Counted from the stretch's first letter, positions 12,501 through 22,613 are shown. The stretch is DNA of 64,000 nucleotides from Chaetoderma sp. LZ-2023a (GCA_034401795.1 CM067360.1:50082073-50146072), one strand, 5' to 3'. Numbers and translations: made by a program. The notes: generated by a model not told the origin, from the letters alone.

Positions 12501-12784
12501 ATTGGTGATAGATATTGCAGTGATCTGGTCAATCTATGCAGCATAATTTCTTCAGCTGCGAAAGTAATACTGGCTTGTACAGAATTAAATCTCCCGAGGG
12601 GTACAGATTTAAAAAACATTTACTGAATTATGAAAATAGGTTTCTGGATGATAACTCAGCTTCTGCTGACAGTATTTTTGTTGAACATCGTTGCTTGTTG
12701 ACCTTCGAATCTGAAGAATGTTATTTATGCCATGTTTCAAATCTCTGGGTTATGGTGACCCAATTACTCAAATTAGATTTCAAT

Positions 12785-13066
12785 TGTTATTACACCACAA
12801 AAACATCCATTACCGTTCAATCACTACTTGCTAAATCAATTATCTGCATTTAGCTATCAGAATAAGATTTTTATGCCTGCATACACACCTCCCCATGCCT
12901 ATTCCTATTAATATGGACCCTCAACCAGGCTACTGGTTAAGTCCATCTCCAGCATACTGACAGCTATAGACTGGCACCAGTCTATACTCACCCCATAGTG
13001 ACGCTTGTCACTAAGCGTGCTTGCGCATGCGCACTGGAGCCCAAATAGGAAACAGATTCACTTTTC
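12785..13066 (+). repeat. DIRS copy 1 left inverted terminal repeat
   Basis: Inverted counterpart of 18111-18373. It includes the hairpin 'atagactggcaccagtctat' and the palindrome gcgcatgcgc (13023-13032). It ends near 'gattcacttttc', as the other copies do. Confidence 0.85.
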
Positions 13067-13523
13067 AATTATTCTGCTTGCAGAACAACTGCTTAAATAT
13101 TCTTCAAGAGTTTTTTGTGCTTTGGGCTGTGTCAGTTACACTATTGTCTTCTATATTACCAAGGAATATGCCTAATATGAAGTCAATCCTCCCTAAGTTA
13201 CGTTTAAGAAGTGTCTTCGTGGTTATATTATATTTTATAACTATGTTCATATTGTTACCGGTTTTCGTGAAAGATCGTTCTCGTTTCGTGGTAACTTAAT
13301 TACTATGCCTATATCATCATCATCATATTAATTCTCTAGCATCTAACCAAGAGCCCTTATCAATTTACCTCTAGTGCATTATAATGATTATCATTTATCC
13401 CTATGCAAGTTTGTTTTCTTGTCGGTAGGGATTTTGATTTTAGAAGTGCATTTTATGTTTCTAGTCTTCAGTTATGATTTACTAAGCGGTATGCTTCATT
13501 TTTACGCTTTTTTCGTTTTTAGG

Positions 13524-16115
13524 AGTCCGCTAAGGATATCTTCTGCTATTAAGGAAGCTAAGAAACAGGATGTTTCTTCAAGTTCTGATGATAGCCCGAA
13601 GGCTAGCGGGCGTTCCTGCAAATGGCAAATGGGGGAAACCGATCCCTCTAACCTACATGCAGGTTAAGAAATCTCCTAAGCAGAAGTCTAGAGTGACTAA
13701 GCTCTCGAAGGTGGGCTCGTGTGGTGCACCGGGTCAAACCCACATAAGACTTGAGGGTGATGGTCATAACCCACAAGCCATGGTGGTGGAGGCTGAGGCT
13801 GACGTCCATAAGGCTTGTACTTATGCTAATGCCAATTTTTTTATTATACCGGTCATCAAGGTTCTTTGTAGATCGCCCATTGCCAAGAATTTGATTCCTA
13901 GTCTTGCTAGTTCTTCCGGTTCCATTGTGGTGGACTCGGGTCCTCTGGACTCAGGTTTACTTCCTTTTTCCATTTTAACTTCCGGTTTAGCAAGTCATCC
14001 GGGTCTTCCGTTCCATCCGTTTACGGTATGTCTTCCGTTTTTGTAGGACATCCGGGTCTTCAAGATCTGGTTCCTAGTTCCGTTTCCGGTTTTAGCAGCG
14101 CTTCCGGTGATGCCGGATGTCCGGGGTCTGTGGACTCCTATTATTTTTCGTCTTCCAGTAGAAGCGCTTCCGGTTTGGATTCCTGTCTGTACACTTCTGC
14201 TTCTGTTTCTAGAGGTGTACTTCCAGGTCGTTCAGACTCAGATAGACTTCTGTCCTCAGGACAGGGGTTCCTTCCGTTTTCTGGATCTACCTCCATTCTT
14301 TCCGTATCTGGTCTGTATTTCCGGTTCCTTTGTTTATTCTGGTTTTATACTGTACATCCAGGTTCAGTTTCCGGTTGTCTTCCGGTTTGCGCATTTCCAT
14401 TTCTGTTTTCCTTTTTTGGATTTCCGGTGATAGCTCTTACTAAGATTCCAGGTTAGTCTTATTTCAGTAAGTGCTTTTAAAATCGGAATGTTTAATCGCT
14501 GAAAATATTAATTCCGAGACATTGCCAGTCTTGAAGTCTCTCTTGAAATTGTAGATATTCAGCATTTATTCTTTTATCAGTGAAACATTTCAACGTAATT
14601 AAAGACTCTTCCGACTGGTTGCCGGATGGGTTTTTTGTTGCAGTCAATAAGTCAGTCTGTATTCTACGCATTATCACTAGATGTCACAATTAAAAGTTTT
14701 TAATTTCATCCAACTGTAGATGGCCAGTTGTCTTCGGGCCATTCAGCCTTTTTTCGCGCTCTTTTTTCCTCTTATGTCGGCAGGTTGACAGATTTATTTT
14801 ATCCAAAGGGTGTTATTTTCTTGAAGAAAATCCCCGTTTCTAGCGTAATTCTTAGTCTAATTCTGACAGGCGCTGAAAGGAATAGTTTCAGTAGTGGATT
14901 CATAGGGAAGAGAATGGCTCTAAGATTAATGATTACAAGAGCTAGCAAACGCTGAGAATAGAGAAATAAGAATATGGTGAAGGTAGAAGGAATAAAAGCC
15001 GAGTTTTTTCTTCTGCGTTGTTACAGTCATGGTTTAGGTGTCTTTTTGCTTAGATTTTATATCGCCTCTGTTTTGGAGCATTTTGTTTTGTGTTTTCATC
15101 CCGTAGTGTTTAATCATAATCAAGTATTAATGTTTTGTGTAATTAACATCCAGATGTCCCCGGGATTCATTATCATTCTATCAATCATTCCTTTTTTTAG
15201 CATATCAATCTCAATGACATCCGCCTTTACATGATGATAATATTGGTTCTAAGTCTTTAGTAATAATGAGTAAGATAAGTATAAGTCTCTTACTTCATCC
15301 TATGCTCCTTTTCCTGCTAAAGTTTTCTTCTAGTCATGTTCTCCTTCCTCTCTCTGTTTCTGTCTCTTCTTTTTTCCCTCCTCTGGGGTTTTCCCGTATT
15401 TCATCGTCTATCTATCCTATCCAGGGATCTTCTGGTCCTGTTCTTTCCTCTTCATCTTCCATTCTTCTTAATTCTTCTCTTCCTCCTTCTTCTTCCTCTT
15501 TTGATCATCTTGATCTGATTGTTTCTGTCGTTCTCTCTTTTGACTTGAGTTTCTAATTGTTGATTAAGGTCTGGTTTTTTCATTGTTTTCTGTTTTTAGG
15601 GATTCGTCCCTTGTTCGTTCTTTCATGTCAGCTTTTTGCTCTATTCTTTCCATGTCCTCTGGTCAGGATGTTGTATCTGTTCACATTCCTTCTGATCAAT
15701 CTTTTTCCTTTTCTGATTCTTCACGTTTTTAACTGTCTAGCTTCCAAGAGGCCTTGCTCTCCTCTTTCCATTTGAACTGTTGACTCTATGGCCTCTGGTG
15801 ACTCTTCTCATCTCTTTTCTTCTTCATCTCCTAATCCTTATTTTTATTCTTCTATTCCCTAGTCTGTCAGGGTTGAGGAGATTTTGTCCAGTCAGGGTCT
15901 CTTCGGATGACTGGTCCCTGTCTCTCTGGTGGATTGCTTAGACTCTCTCTTCTTTTTAAGGACGAGTTTTCTATAGACCTTCCTTCTTTTGTGTTGGCTC
16001 TTTCCTCTTTTAATTCCTTTTTCTTGTCTCCTCTGGTCATTATCATGTTAGTTTTCTTTGTGAATTATGTTAATTCTAAGGAATTTATACATACATTAGA
16101 GTGTTCAGCCTAGGG
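13524..16115 (+). pseudogene. DIRS copy 1 gag-like gene, degraded
   Basis: Fragments align with the intact gag of copy 2. 13524-13600 encodes RISSAIKEAKKQ (copy 2: RITSAIKAAKEE). 13640-13900 encodes KSPKQKSR and an EAEADVH...RSPIAKN region. 14000-14450 is a Ser/Gly 'ttccgg' repeat region. From 15300 a Ser-rich part resumes. Several frames and stops are present. The N-terminal cysteine cluster found in copy 2 is missing. About 550 bp at 14455-15000 is absent from copy 2 but shared with copy 3. Confidence 0.75.
14455..15000 (+). other. Extra segment inside gag, shared by DIRS copies 1 and 3
   Basis: Contains 'tttcaacgtaattaaagac', then 'gactggttgccggatggg' and 'tcttcgggcca', and 'tcttatgtcggcaggttgac'. 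These are matched phrase for phrase in copy 3 at about 47585-48130, but nothing like it occurs in copy 2. It has pyrimidine-rich runs ending in 'cag', like 3' splice sites, but I see no conserved frame. It could be an intron-like insertion or a small passenger element fixed in one sub-lineage. Confidence 0.55.
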
Positions 16116-16219
16116 TAGGTTTTCCTACCCTGTCATTAAATCTTACTAAAATGATCTCTATTCACTCTGAAACATTCATATCTGCATTAATTTTAATTTA
16201 ACAAGGGTGTATGTCATGA

Positions 16220-16560
16220 TTAAATCTCAGGATTCTTACTCCCAAGTCAAGATGGAGACTATCTCCCAGATCTTTTTCAGTCTAGATCAGGGTATGTGGT
16301 CGTTTCCATTGACCAAAATGACTCGTTCTTTCATATTTTCAATTACCATTCCTTCAGTAAATTCCTGAGTTTTGCTTACTAAGATCAAGTTTGGCAGTTT
16401 CGCGTCATGTCTTTTGGCCTGACCACTGCTCCTTTTCTTTTTCTCGCATAGTCTCAGCCGTGACAAAAATTTCACCGTCGTTCTATCCATCTCCACGTTT
16501 ATATAGACGATTGGTTAGTAAAGTAAGTCTTCTTCAATTCTCAGGAATTCTTCCAGAGGT
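16220..16560 (+). pseudogene. DIRS copy 1 reverse transcriptase remnant
   Basis: Fragments of the reverse transcriptase are readable in mixed frames: VKMETISQI, the phrase FRVMSFGLTTAPF (copy 2: FRVMPFGLTTAPF), and YIDDW, the catalytic box, followed by a stop. The upstream reverse-transcriptase half before METISQI is lost. Dead. Confidence 0.75.
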
Positions 16561-17557
16561 TTGCAGTCTGGCATGCAACCTAGGGTGGATTTTAAATCTA
16601 AAGAAATCAAGCCTAGTTCCATCGCATATCCCTACACATCTAGTTGTTTCTTTCCACCTGACCCGGGGTCTAGTCTTCCCCTCAGATCCAAGGATAGAGG
16701 CTTTATCAGTGGCAATGGAAATCCTGTCTTGTTCTCCCATGGTAAGAGCAAGATTCTTTTTAAGAGTGATAGGGCTGATGGTCAGCATAGAGAAAGTAAT
16801 TCCTTGGGCAGCGCTGATGAGAAGACCCTTCCAAATGTATTTAATGTCCCTTTGGAAGCAGTCAGTCCACTCTATTTACCATCCGATTCCCATCAGAGAA
16901 CATTTGATCCCTCATCTAGATTTTTGGAGGGATCGTTCTCTGCTTCTGATGGGTGTTCCACTGGTAAAGTCCTCCCCTCAGGCGATTATCTTCACAGACG
17001 CTTCCAAGGAAGGTTGGGGAGCAGTCTGGGACTCCCTGCCAGTTTCTGGCCTTTGGTCCCTGGAGGAGTCGATAGCCCATATCAACATTCTGGAGTTGTG
17101 GGCTGTCAAGAAGGCTCTCCTTTCATGGTCAGATCTTGTGATAGGTCTCAATGTCTCGATTCGGTCGGACAATTCGACAGTGGTGTCTTATATCAACAGG
17201 CAGGGAGGTACAAGGTCGTCTCTCCTTTGTCTAGAAGTGTGGAATCTTCTCTTGTGGTGCCGCAAGAGGCAGATTTTTCTAGTGTCCTCCCATGTCCCGG
17301 GCAGTCTGAATTTTCTGGCAGACCAACTGTCACGTCCCAGCAAGTTTGCCCATTCAGAGTGGCAGTTAAAGAAGTCGGTTGTCAGAGCATTTTTCAGTCT
17401 TATGGATCGTCCTCTAGTAGATGTGTTCGCGACCTTTCTGAATGCCCAGATCTCCTCTTACATGTCTCCTTTTCCGGACAGTCAAGCCCTGGTGGTGGAT
17501 GCTCTGTCTCAGTCCTGGACAGGAATGTTCGCCTATGCCTTCCCTCCAACAATTTGA
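16391..17557 (+). CDS. DIRS copy 1 RNase H plus methyltransferase-like region, still open
   Basis: The open frame of 388 codons has a first part that is spurious or degraded reverse transcriptase (to about 16560). It then runs without a stop through KKSSLVPSHI, the RNase H motifs IFTDAS, INILELWAV, IRSDNSTVVSYIN and NFLADQLSR (the D-E-D-D set of RNase H), and the DIRS-typical extension DVFATFLNAQ...WTGMFAYAFPPTI. RNase H degrades the RNA strand of the RNA-DNA hybrid during copying. The region stays open although gag, reverse transcriptase and recombinase around it are broken. Unlike copy 2, the reverse-transcriptase end and RNase H are in one frame here. Product unlikely to be functional alone. 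Confidence 0.75.
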   Translation: MAVSRHVFWPDHCSFSFSRIVSAVTKISPSFYPSPRLYRRLVSKVSLLQFSGILPEVCSLACNLGWILNLKKSSLVPSHIPTHLVVSFHLTRGLVFPSDPRIEALSVAMEILSCSPMVRARFFLRVIGLMVSIEKVIPWAALMRRPFQMYLMSLWKQSVHSIYHPIPIREHLIPHLDFWRDRSLLLMGVPLVKSSPQAIIFTDASKEGWGAVWDSLPVSGLWSLEESIAHINILELWAVKKALLSWSDLVIGLNVSIRSDNSTVVSYINRQGGTRSSLLCLEVWNLLLWCRKRQIFLVSSHVPGSLNFLADQLSRPSKFAHSEWQLKKSVVRAFFSLMDRPLVDVFATFLNAQISSYMSPFPDSQALVVDALSQSWTGMFAYAFPPTI

Positions 17558-17886
17558 TTCCGTTAGTCTTGAAGAAGGTCAAGGACCAAGATTGCAAGGT
17601 TCTTCTGATAGCTCCATTTTGGTCCAAGAGGATTTGGTTTATAGACCTTCTAGATCTTCTGGTAGACTTCTCTCGTCTTCTTCCAGTATCCCAGGATCTT
17701 CTATCTCAAGTAAGAGGTCTTTGTGTGCATCCAAATCCAGAAATTTTCAATCTGTGCGTTTGGAGAATCTCGAGTCTGAGGTCCTCGAGAACAAGGCTTC
17801 TTCAAGATCTCAGGAAATTATTGACTCTGCCAGAAGGGAATCTACCTGTCGAGTTTACAAGGGTCGACTTAAAAATTTTTTGGTGA
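16561..17886 (+). CDS. DIRS copy 1 second frame overlapping RNase H
   Basis: A 441-codon frame lies over the RNase H region in another phase. It corresponds residue by residue to the same alternative frame in copy 2: for example SSRFLEGSFSASDGCS against PSRFLEGSLSADDGCS, and FRVAVKEVGCQS against HRVAVKEVGCQS. In DIRS elements the recombinase ORF is known to overlap the RT/RNase H ORF, so this is best read as the N-terminal extension of the recombinase ORF. A late indel (near 17550) moves it into the frame ending VDLKIFW rather than into the recombinase. Whether the extension is translated is unknown. Confidence 0.5.
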   Translation: MQSGMQPRVDFKSKEIKPSSIAYPYTSSCFFPPDPGSSLPLRSKDRGFISGNGNPVLFSHGKSKILFKSDRADGQHRESNSLGSADEKTLPNVFNVPLEAVSPLYLPSDSHQRTFDPSSRFLEGSFSASDGCSTGKVLPSGDYLHRRFQGRLGSSLGLPASFWPLVPGGVDSPYQHSGVVGCQEGSPFMVRSCDRSQCLDSVGQFDSGVLYQQAGRYKVVSPLSRSVESSLVVPQEADFSSVLPCPGQSEFSGRPTVTSQQVCPFRVAVKEVGCQSIFQSYGSSSSRCVRDLSECPDLLLHVSFSGQSSPGGGCSVSVLDRNVRLCLPSNNLIPLVLKKVKDQDCKVLLIAPFWSKRIWFIDLLDLLVDFSRLLPVSQDLLSQVRGLCVHPNPEIFNLCVWRISSLRSSRTRLLQDLRKLLTLPEGNLPVEFTRVDLKIFW

Positions 17887-18110
17887 GTGCTTTTCAGACC
17901 AAGGTTTCGTGCCCGATTCTGTTTCTATACCACAAGTGTTAGATTTTTTATCCTATCTGTTTGATTCTTTACATTTGTCAGCTAATACGGTCAGGGGATA
18001 TAGATTTTCTCTGGCGTCTTCCCTTCCTTGTCTTCTGAATGCTGATGTCAAGGATACTAAGACTTAATAGTTTTATTAGAGGTCTGGGTAATATTCGTCC
18101 TCCGATTGCT
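17787..18110 (+). pseudogene. DIRS copy 1 tyrosine recombinase, N-terminal remnant
   Basis: Reads SRSQEIIDSARREST then RVYKGRLK, with later fragments matching copy 2 FLSYLFDSLHL, ANTVRGY and LGNIRPP. It stops abruptly at 'attgctaatggggtgagtat', where terminal repeat sequence begins. All catalytic residues (R, H-x-x-R, Y) lay beyond the deletion. Confidence 0.8.
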
Positions 18111-18373
18111 AATGGGGTGAGTATAGACTGGTGCCAGTCTATAGCTGTCAGTATGCTGGAGATGGACTTAACCAGTAGCCTGGTTGAGGGTCCATATTAA
18201 TAGGAATAGGCATGTGGAGGTGTGTATGCAGGCATAAAAATGTTATTCTGATAGCTAAATGCAGATAATTGGTTTAGCAAGTAGTGATTGAACGGTAAGT
18301 ATGTTTTTATAGTGGTTAATAAAACAACAGACCAACCCACAAGGGGGGGGGGGGGGGGGTCTGTGCGGGGGTT
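18111..18373 (+). repeat. DIRS copy 1 right inverted terminal repeat (5' truncated)
   Basis: Reverse complement of 12785-13066 from 'ggggtgagtatagactgg' outward, then the right-end-specific tail 'ggtaagtatgtttttatag', 'gaccaacccac' and an expanded poly-G run at about 18343-18359. Confidence 0.85.
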
Positions 18374-18825
18374 ATTAGTTCCCTAGAAAAAAACCCTGAT
18401 TTTAGTTTTAAAATATGAAAGGGTAATGTTATAATTTCTCAATGGTATAAAGCCTATAGTAGTCTGTATGACAAAAATAGTCCCCCTGAATTCGTCGTTA
18501 AATTCCAATGAAGGTATCTTCACATAACTTAGTCTGCTGGTTATCCATGGAGCCCGAACAGTCCTGTTGATTTGTGGGTCATAGGATCAAAGGTCATTAT
18601 GACAAGTATTGAAATTGCATTTTAGATGATATCTACTGACACACCCTACACCAACCTGATCTGCTGGTTTACCGTCATGAACCTAAAATGCCCTATATTA
18701 ATTTTGGGTTCATATGATTAAATGTCAATATCACAAGTAATTATGGAAATTGGTGGTTGAGTAGCACTGTTAGTGGTGACCTGCATAGATCATCTATTCT
18801 TGTTTTTCGTGTTTGTTATCGTTCA
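18374..18825. repeat. Unassigned DNA with a drifted direct repeat of about 130 bp
   Basis: Two drifted copies, about 18535-18655 and 18656-18765, share 'ctgctggtt', 'gtgggtcataggatcaaagg' or 'tgggttcatatgattaaatg', and 'cacaagta'. No coding frame. The phrase resembles other low-copy invertebrate intergenic repeats. Confidence 0.45.
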
Positions 18826-19170
18826 ATTGACCTTTCCAGTTTTAGCTATGCCCCGCCCATCCCTAATTAATCTCCGCCCACACCGCTTGTGTTGGGGTCG
18901 GTCGATCCCTGAACTTCTTGACTATCAATTTCCAGAAAACTATATAGGGAAACCTGTTGAATATTTTGAAACTAATTTGAGTTTGAGCAACAGTTTAAAA
19001 ATATTCAACAGAATGTTTATTAAGTGGTAAAGACATACAATGTGCCAGACTATTAAGCGCTAAAGACGGACTATATCGAGTCGTTCATAATGCCCTGATT
19101 ATGACGTCAGCCTACACGTCGCGTAGTTGATTATGACATCATATGATTGAGTGAGGAAATATATTCATGG
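18826..19170 (+). mobile_element. Palindromic MITE, family B, copy B4
   Basis: Opens with 'cctttccagttttagctatg', has the 'gtcggtcgatccctgaac' box and 'ttgaatattttgaaactaat', but the central palindrome has collapsed to 'gagtttgagcaacagtttaa'. The right arm retains 'cgtagttgattatgacatc'. Confidence 0.7.
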
Positions 19171-19485
19171 ATTGATTGCCTATAATGGCTTTCATTGCTG
19201 TCCACCTGAGTTGAGAAGTTACACTGCACATGCATGCAATGCTGAAGAAAGATATTGACAGCATATACGCTGCTAATCTCTCCTGATATATATGGATATT
19301 CTCACTGGTCAAGTCTATATTGCAAAACTGTTAACCTCTTTTGTGTCAACAGTGCCTCAAAGAGCTCTTTATGCTACTTATATCAATTAACCATTTAATG
19401 GTTGAGACTTTTCAATAAAATGAAGACTTATGTTTGAAATAAATTTACAAGTGGAATTTATAAAAAAAACAAAAAACAAAAACAA
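19171..19485. other. Intergenic DNA, nothing recognised
   Basis: No frame or repeat recognised beyond an A-rich run at about 19460-19490. Confidence 0.4.
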
Positions 19486-19738
19486 CCTCTAAATGGACAT
19501 TTCTTAAGCCCACTGCATATGCCATTTTGGCCGACTTGAGGAGTTATTGATCAGGAAAATAAAAATCTTTGCTTAGTCAGTCTCCATTTGTATGCCAAGT
19601 GAAGACTATTTTGAAAATGAAACAGGGAGCCAGTAACTCCAGTGGTAAAATTCTCAAAAATTGTCTTCTTGGCCTGAAAATTTACATTCCTCAAGAGTTA
19701 TGCAGAGGCAGGATTTAATGGTCGACTTGACGATTAAA
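19486..19738. mobile_element. Foldback MITE, family A, copy A2 (decayed)
   Basis: Carries 'aaatggacatttcttaag', 'gccaagtgaagactatttt', 'gagccagtaactccagtgg' and 'aaattgtcttcttgg', recognisable but scrambled relative to A1. The right half of the centre is kept better than the left. Confidence 0.6.
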
Positions 19739-20054
19739 GCATTAAATTGATGCAAGTGGTGTTAAGCAATATTCCACTATGAGATTTGGGGCATATTGTA
19801 GCTCGCGGGGTTACACGCTGGTCTGTTATGTTTCTCCTCTCCGTTGCACCGCATGTACAGGATGCGCAGGAGGGCTGGTTAGCTATGGTTCTCGGGGTTA
19901 CGGACCCTGTATCGCGACTCTCCGGAAGGTACAAAGACCGGCTTCTAGGGCCGGTGAAACGATAACATTCCAGTGGGGTCGTGCGACCATTGCCGCCGAG
20001 ATTGAGCCTCACGGTCTCATCCCAACTATTGGTGTCACCGGTATGACGGTCCAT
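19734..20054 (-). CDS. Small conserved hypothetical frame in 2.8 kb repeat, copy 1
   Basis: 106 codons, starting MDRHTGDTNSWDETVR. The copy 2 counterpart at 25560-25853 starts with the same 16 residues, then keeps NLGGN, SRSLY, RDTGSVTPRT, ANQPS and ASCTCGATERR. No indel disturbs the frame between the copies across the shared part (19797-20054). Differences counted by eye in the last 57 codons fall about twice as often at codon position three as at one or two, weakly suggesting past coding constraint. A plus-strand frame in the same stretch shares the same third positions, so the counts cannot tell the two strands apart. No known domain; five Arg and three Cys in the SCTCGATERR area. Function unknown. 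Confidence 0.35.
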   Translation of the reverse strand: MDRHTGDTNSWDETVRLNLGGNGRTTPLECYRFTGPRSRSLYLPESRDTGSVTPRTIANQPSCASCTCGATERRNITDQRVTPRATICPKSHSGILLNTTCINLML

Positions 20055-22613
20055 AGCTTAATTTAGTAGTTTGGACATGATAATAAATCAAAAATATATC
20101 CTACACAAACAATGGTACTCGTTTGCTAGAAGATAAGAGAAAATATACAGTACATAGAACTAAGTTGGTGTCTCGGTTACGTGGGCTCATCAGCGGTACC
20201 TCACAGATCCATGTATATCCGAGAGGTATCCCTGCAAGGGAGCATCCTAATGCAGCTAATTATGTAGTTTAATATGAACCATTATACCCCTAACAGAAAT
20301 ATATTTGCTGCGAGAGGAAAGTGCCTCGCGCGGGCCTCCATCACAGAAAAATGCCTTCAACACCGAAATGGAGGAAGTGAGCTCGCAAAAAGGGCCACTC
20401 TCTTGTTCAAACAAAAAGTTATGTGTAGTGTGTGAAATTACCTAGTGAAATTATGATTAATGTGATGTACGCTGGTTTACGTGAAGATGGGTGGATGATT
20501 TCCGAAGACTCAAAGGCTGTCATCTTATGTAGGTCCAAAGACACTGCATTGGTACTTGCTGCTTTATTTATGCGGGTCTTCTGCTAATTTCCAACTTACC
20601 ATTTAGTTGTTAGATTTGCTTCCAAGCTTTGGCCGCATGTGGCAGGGATTCCTACCTATCTTTTGACTCATGAGTGTAACTGGCGAATATGCATCTTCCT
20701 CAGAAAGGCAGTGTGCAGACATGTTACGAAGTGACTGTTTCAGAATCGTATAACAATCCTGCTACATATCACCCCACAACCACATATAACATCACTAGGA
20801 CAAGTTAGCATTCACATAAGCAATTTAGAAAGCGTAATAGGCGGCGAGTAAGAGGCAGATATCCCTCCTTAGTGAACTTCCCGTGAGGGTGTGGTGGGCT
20901 CTAAGACCGCACCCAGTCACTGTACAGAGTTGGATGGTTATCTGCGTCTCGTCTGTCACTCGTGCATTACGGAAATAACGTTTTGCCTGTCGTTAGGGTT
21001 AAGTTTCAGAATGCCCAGAGATGCACTGCAGGCCGGTTTTACATAATATTATATCTTTTTGCAGTGTTTCCTTCTTTTGGCGGGGTTATCTACGCTACTG
21101 GTATCTGAAGATACGGTGGGAGATGTGTGCGAAATCGACACTAGTCTTCAACGCTCGGAATCCCCAATATCCCAGAGTCAGATCATGCCAATGTGTCGAT
21201 GGGCATCCAGACAATTATTACGCCTTGCGGCTGGAGGAGCGTAGAAAGAGACAATCAGTCGATATTAATAAAAGGCCCTAAGCTATTTGGCCAATTTATA
21301 CAATCTAGCCCGTGTGCGGTGTTACATATCCGCTACAGTTGGAAAAGAGGTGTACACATATGTCTCTTACGAAGACATTGTCCCTAACTACTTTAAACAT
21401 ATCCTATCGAGCTAGGTTTAGTCGTTCACATGAGCAATGTGAGCATGAACTGTGACAGTGTAAAATTGATGCTGGGGAAATAGTGATGCGGATATAATGT
21501 TGCTGTATAGTATAGTCTAGCGTACTGCATCCTAGAGTTTTTATATAAACAAAACAAAATAACTAGGATGACTACTTGCCATATACATAACTAACTATCA
21601 CAGTGCTAACAGTATATCAGGTCCTAGGACCTTGAGGTGCTTGTTAGTTGTAAGCCCAAAAAAAAGGATAATATATACAGTAAAGAAAATGGAAACTATA
21701 AAATGAATAAATAGTACAATAGTATAGTTACTTGAGTACCTATTGGCCATCAGTATGGAAAAAGTTTGTAAATCACTGTAGATGCTGCGTCACAGATGAG
21801 GAATGCGAGGTGGCATGATCTGAAGTTGCTGGGAAATTTCCGCAGGCGAACTGTTGATGCAGCTCACTCTCAAGACGGCGAAGAAGAATGACTGTAGAGA
21901 GATGTCCATTAGATAGTCATAATAACTAGTAAGTTAATTTACACAGTTAGTTATAAAGTGTCCGTCCGGCGACGGTAGTTTGAAAGTTGCCCTTAACAGA
22001 AGGCTATAGTTGTAATTAAACATTGCATGTACATAATTGGGTACACCGTACATGATACATCGCATGGCTCTTGTGGTGTACCAGGCAGAGTCCCACCAGA
22101 CTGGCCTAAAGGTTAATTAATCACACAACGTGTTGCGTGGAAGGTTGGTAGCACTTTTCAGCAGGGTCCGGAAGATCCGAAGAGTTATCCACCAAGAATC
22201 ACCACTCGTTCTACGTGCTGTAGAGATTACACCTGGGCCGCGAGACCCATCCGCAGGAAGGCTCCTCTTGAAGTGTTGTTGTGAGGACGTCTCATCTATC
22301 TATTTAGTTGCCCCCGGATGGCCGTCCGAGGGCATACAAAAACTTAGTGATTGCGGATGTCGATTGCTGACCAGCGCAGGAGAACTGAATTCTGAAAGGC
22401 ACTGCTGTGGTGTAGGTACCACAGTCAGTAAGCAGTTTCACATGTCTAACACTGCACTGATCCAACAACCTACCACTGGCTGTCTCTCGCCGACGTGTGG
22501 TCTTGATTTTTTTCTCTTTTTATACTACTCAGAGGCAGGATGCCCAGCCAATCAGCGGGCCACCCATAGCCAATCAGCGTGCAGCTAGAAATGGTGACGA
22601 TGCTATCACGTGA
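19797..22613 (-). repeat. Unidentified 2.8 kb promoter-bearing dispersed repeat, copy 1
   Basis: Homologous along its length to 25596-28289: both begin at 'gtagctcgcgggg' and share blocks such as 'ggagggctggttagct', 'gtcaccggtatgacggtcc', 'gttacatatc' and 'caggcagagtcccaccag'. This copy extends about 210 bp further and ends in a minus-strand promoter (22480-22613). The start and orientation are set by that promoter. No reverse transcriptase, transposase or terminal repeat was recognised; apart from a conserved roughly 85-100-codon minus frame near 20054, it looks noncoding or intron-rich. Base composition and 'cg' content are higher than in the AT-rich flanks. It could be a non-autonomous LTR-like element, a duplicated RNA gene, or a fragment of a larger element. 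Confidence 0.7.
22480..22613 (-). promoter_or_regulatory. RNA polymerase II-type promoter (E-box, two CCAAT boxes, TATA)
   Basis: Read on the minus strand in transcription order: the palindrome tcacgtga (22606-22613, an E-box of the USF/MITF type), two inverted CCAAT boxes gattgg (within 22570-22577 and 22548-22555, 22 bp apart), and TATAAAAA (22517-22524). Spacing from the CCAAT boxes to TATA (about 25-50 bp) is normal for animal promoters. Transcription would start near 22490 and run toward 19797, through the 2.8 kb repeat. I see this directly; activity is inferred. Confidence 0.6.

Larger units (their letters stand above)
12785..18373 (+). mobile_element. DIRS-like tyrosine-recombinase retrotransposon, copy 1 (decayed, 3' deleted)
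   Basis: The left terminal repeat starts at about 12785 ('ttgttattacaccac', then 'caaaaacatccattaccg') and the right end closes at about 18373 with the G-run, 'ctgtgcggggg' and tt. In order it holds gag remains, a broken reverse transcriptase, an open RNase H/methyltransferase-like frame, and only the start of the tyrosine recombinase. A deletion joins recombinase sequence at 18110 directly to the middle of the right terminal repeat, removing the recombinase catalytic domain and the internal complementary region. It cannot move on its own. Its terminal repeats resemble each other more than those of copies 2 and 3, so it is a separate sub-lineage. Confidence 0.9.

Noticed and set aside
22130..22588. 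152-codon plus-strand frame
   Set aside because: It runs against the promoter of the 2.8 kb repeat, and I see no uninterrupted counterpart in repeat copy 2.
19797..22613. 2.8 kb repeat considered as an endogenous virus or LTR retrotransposon
   Set aside because: No capsid, protease, polymerase or integrase motif and no paired terminal repeat seen; left as unidentified.
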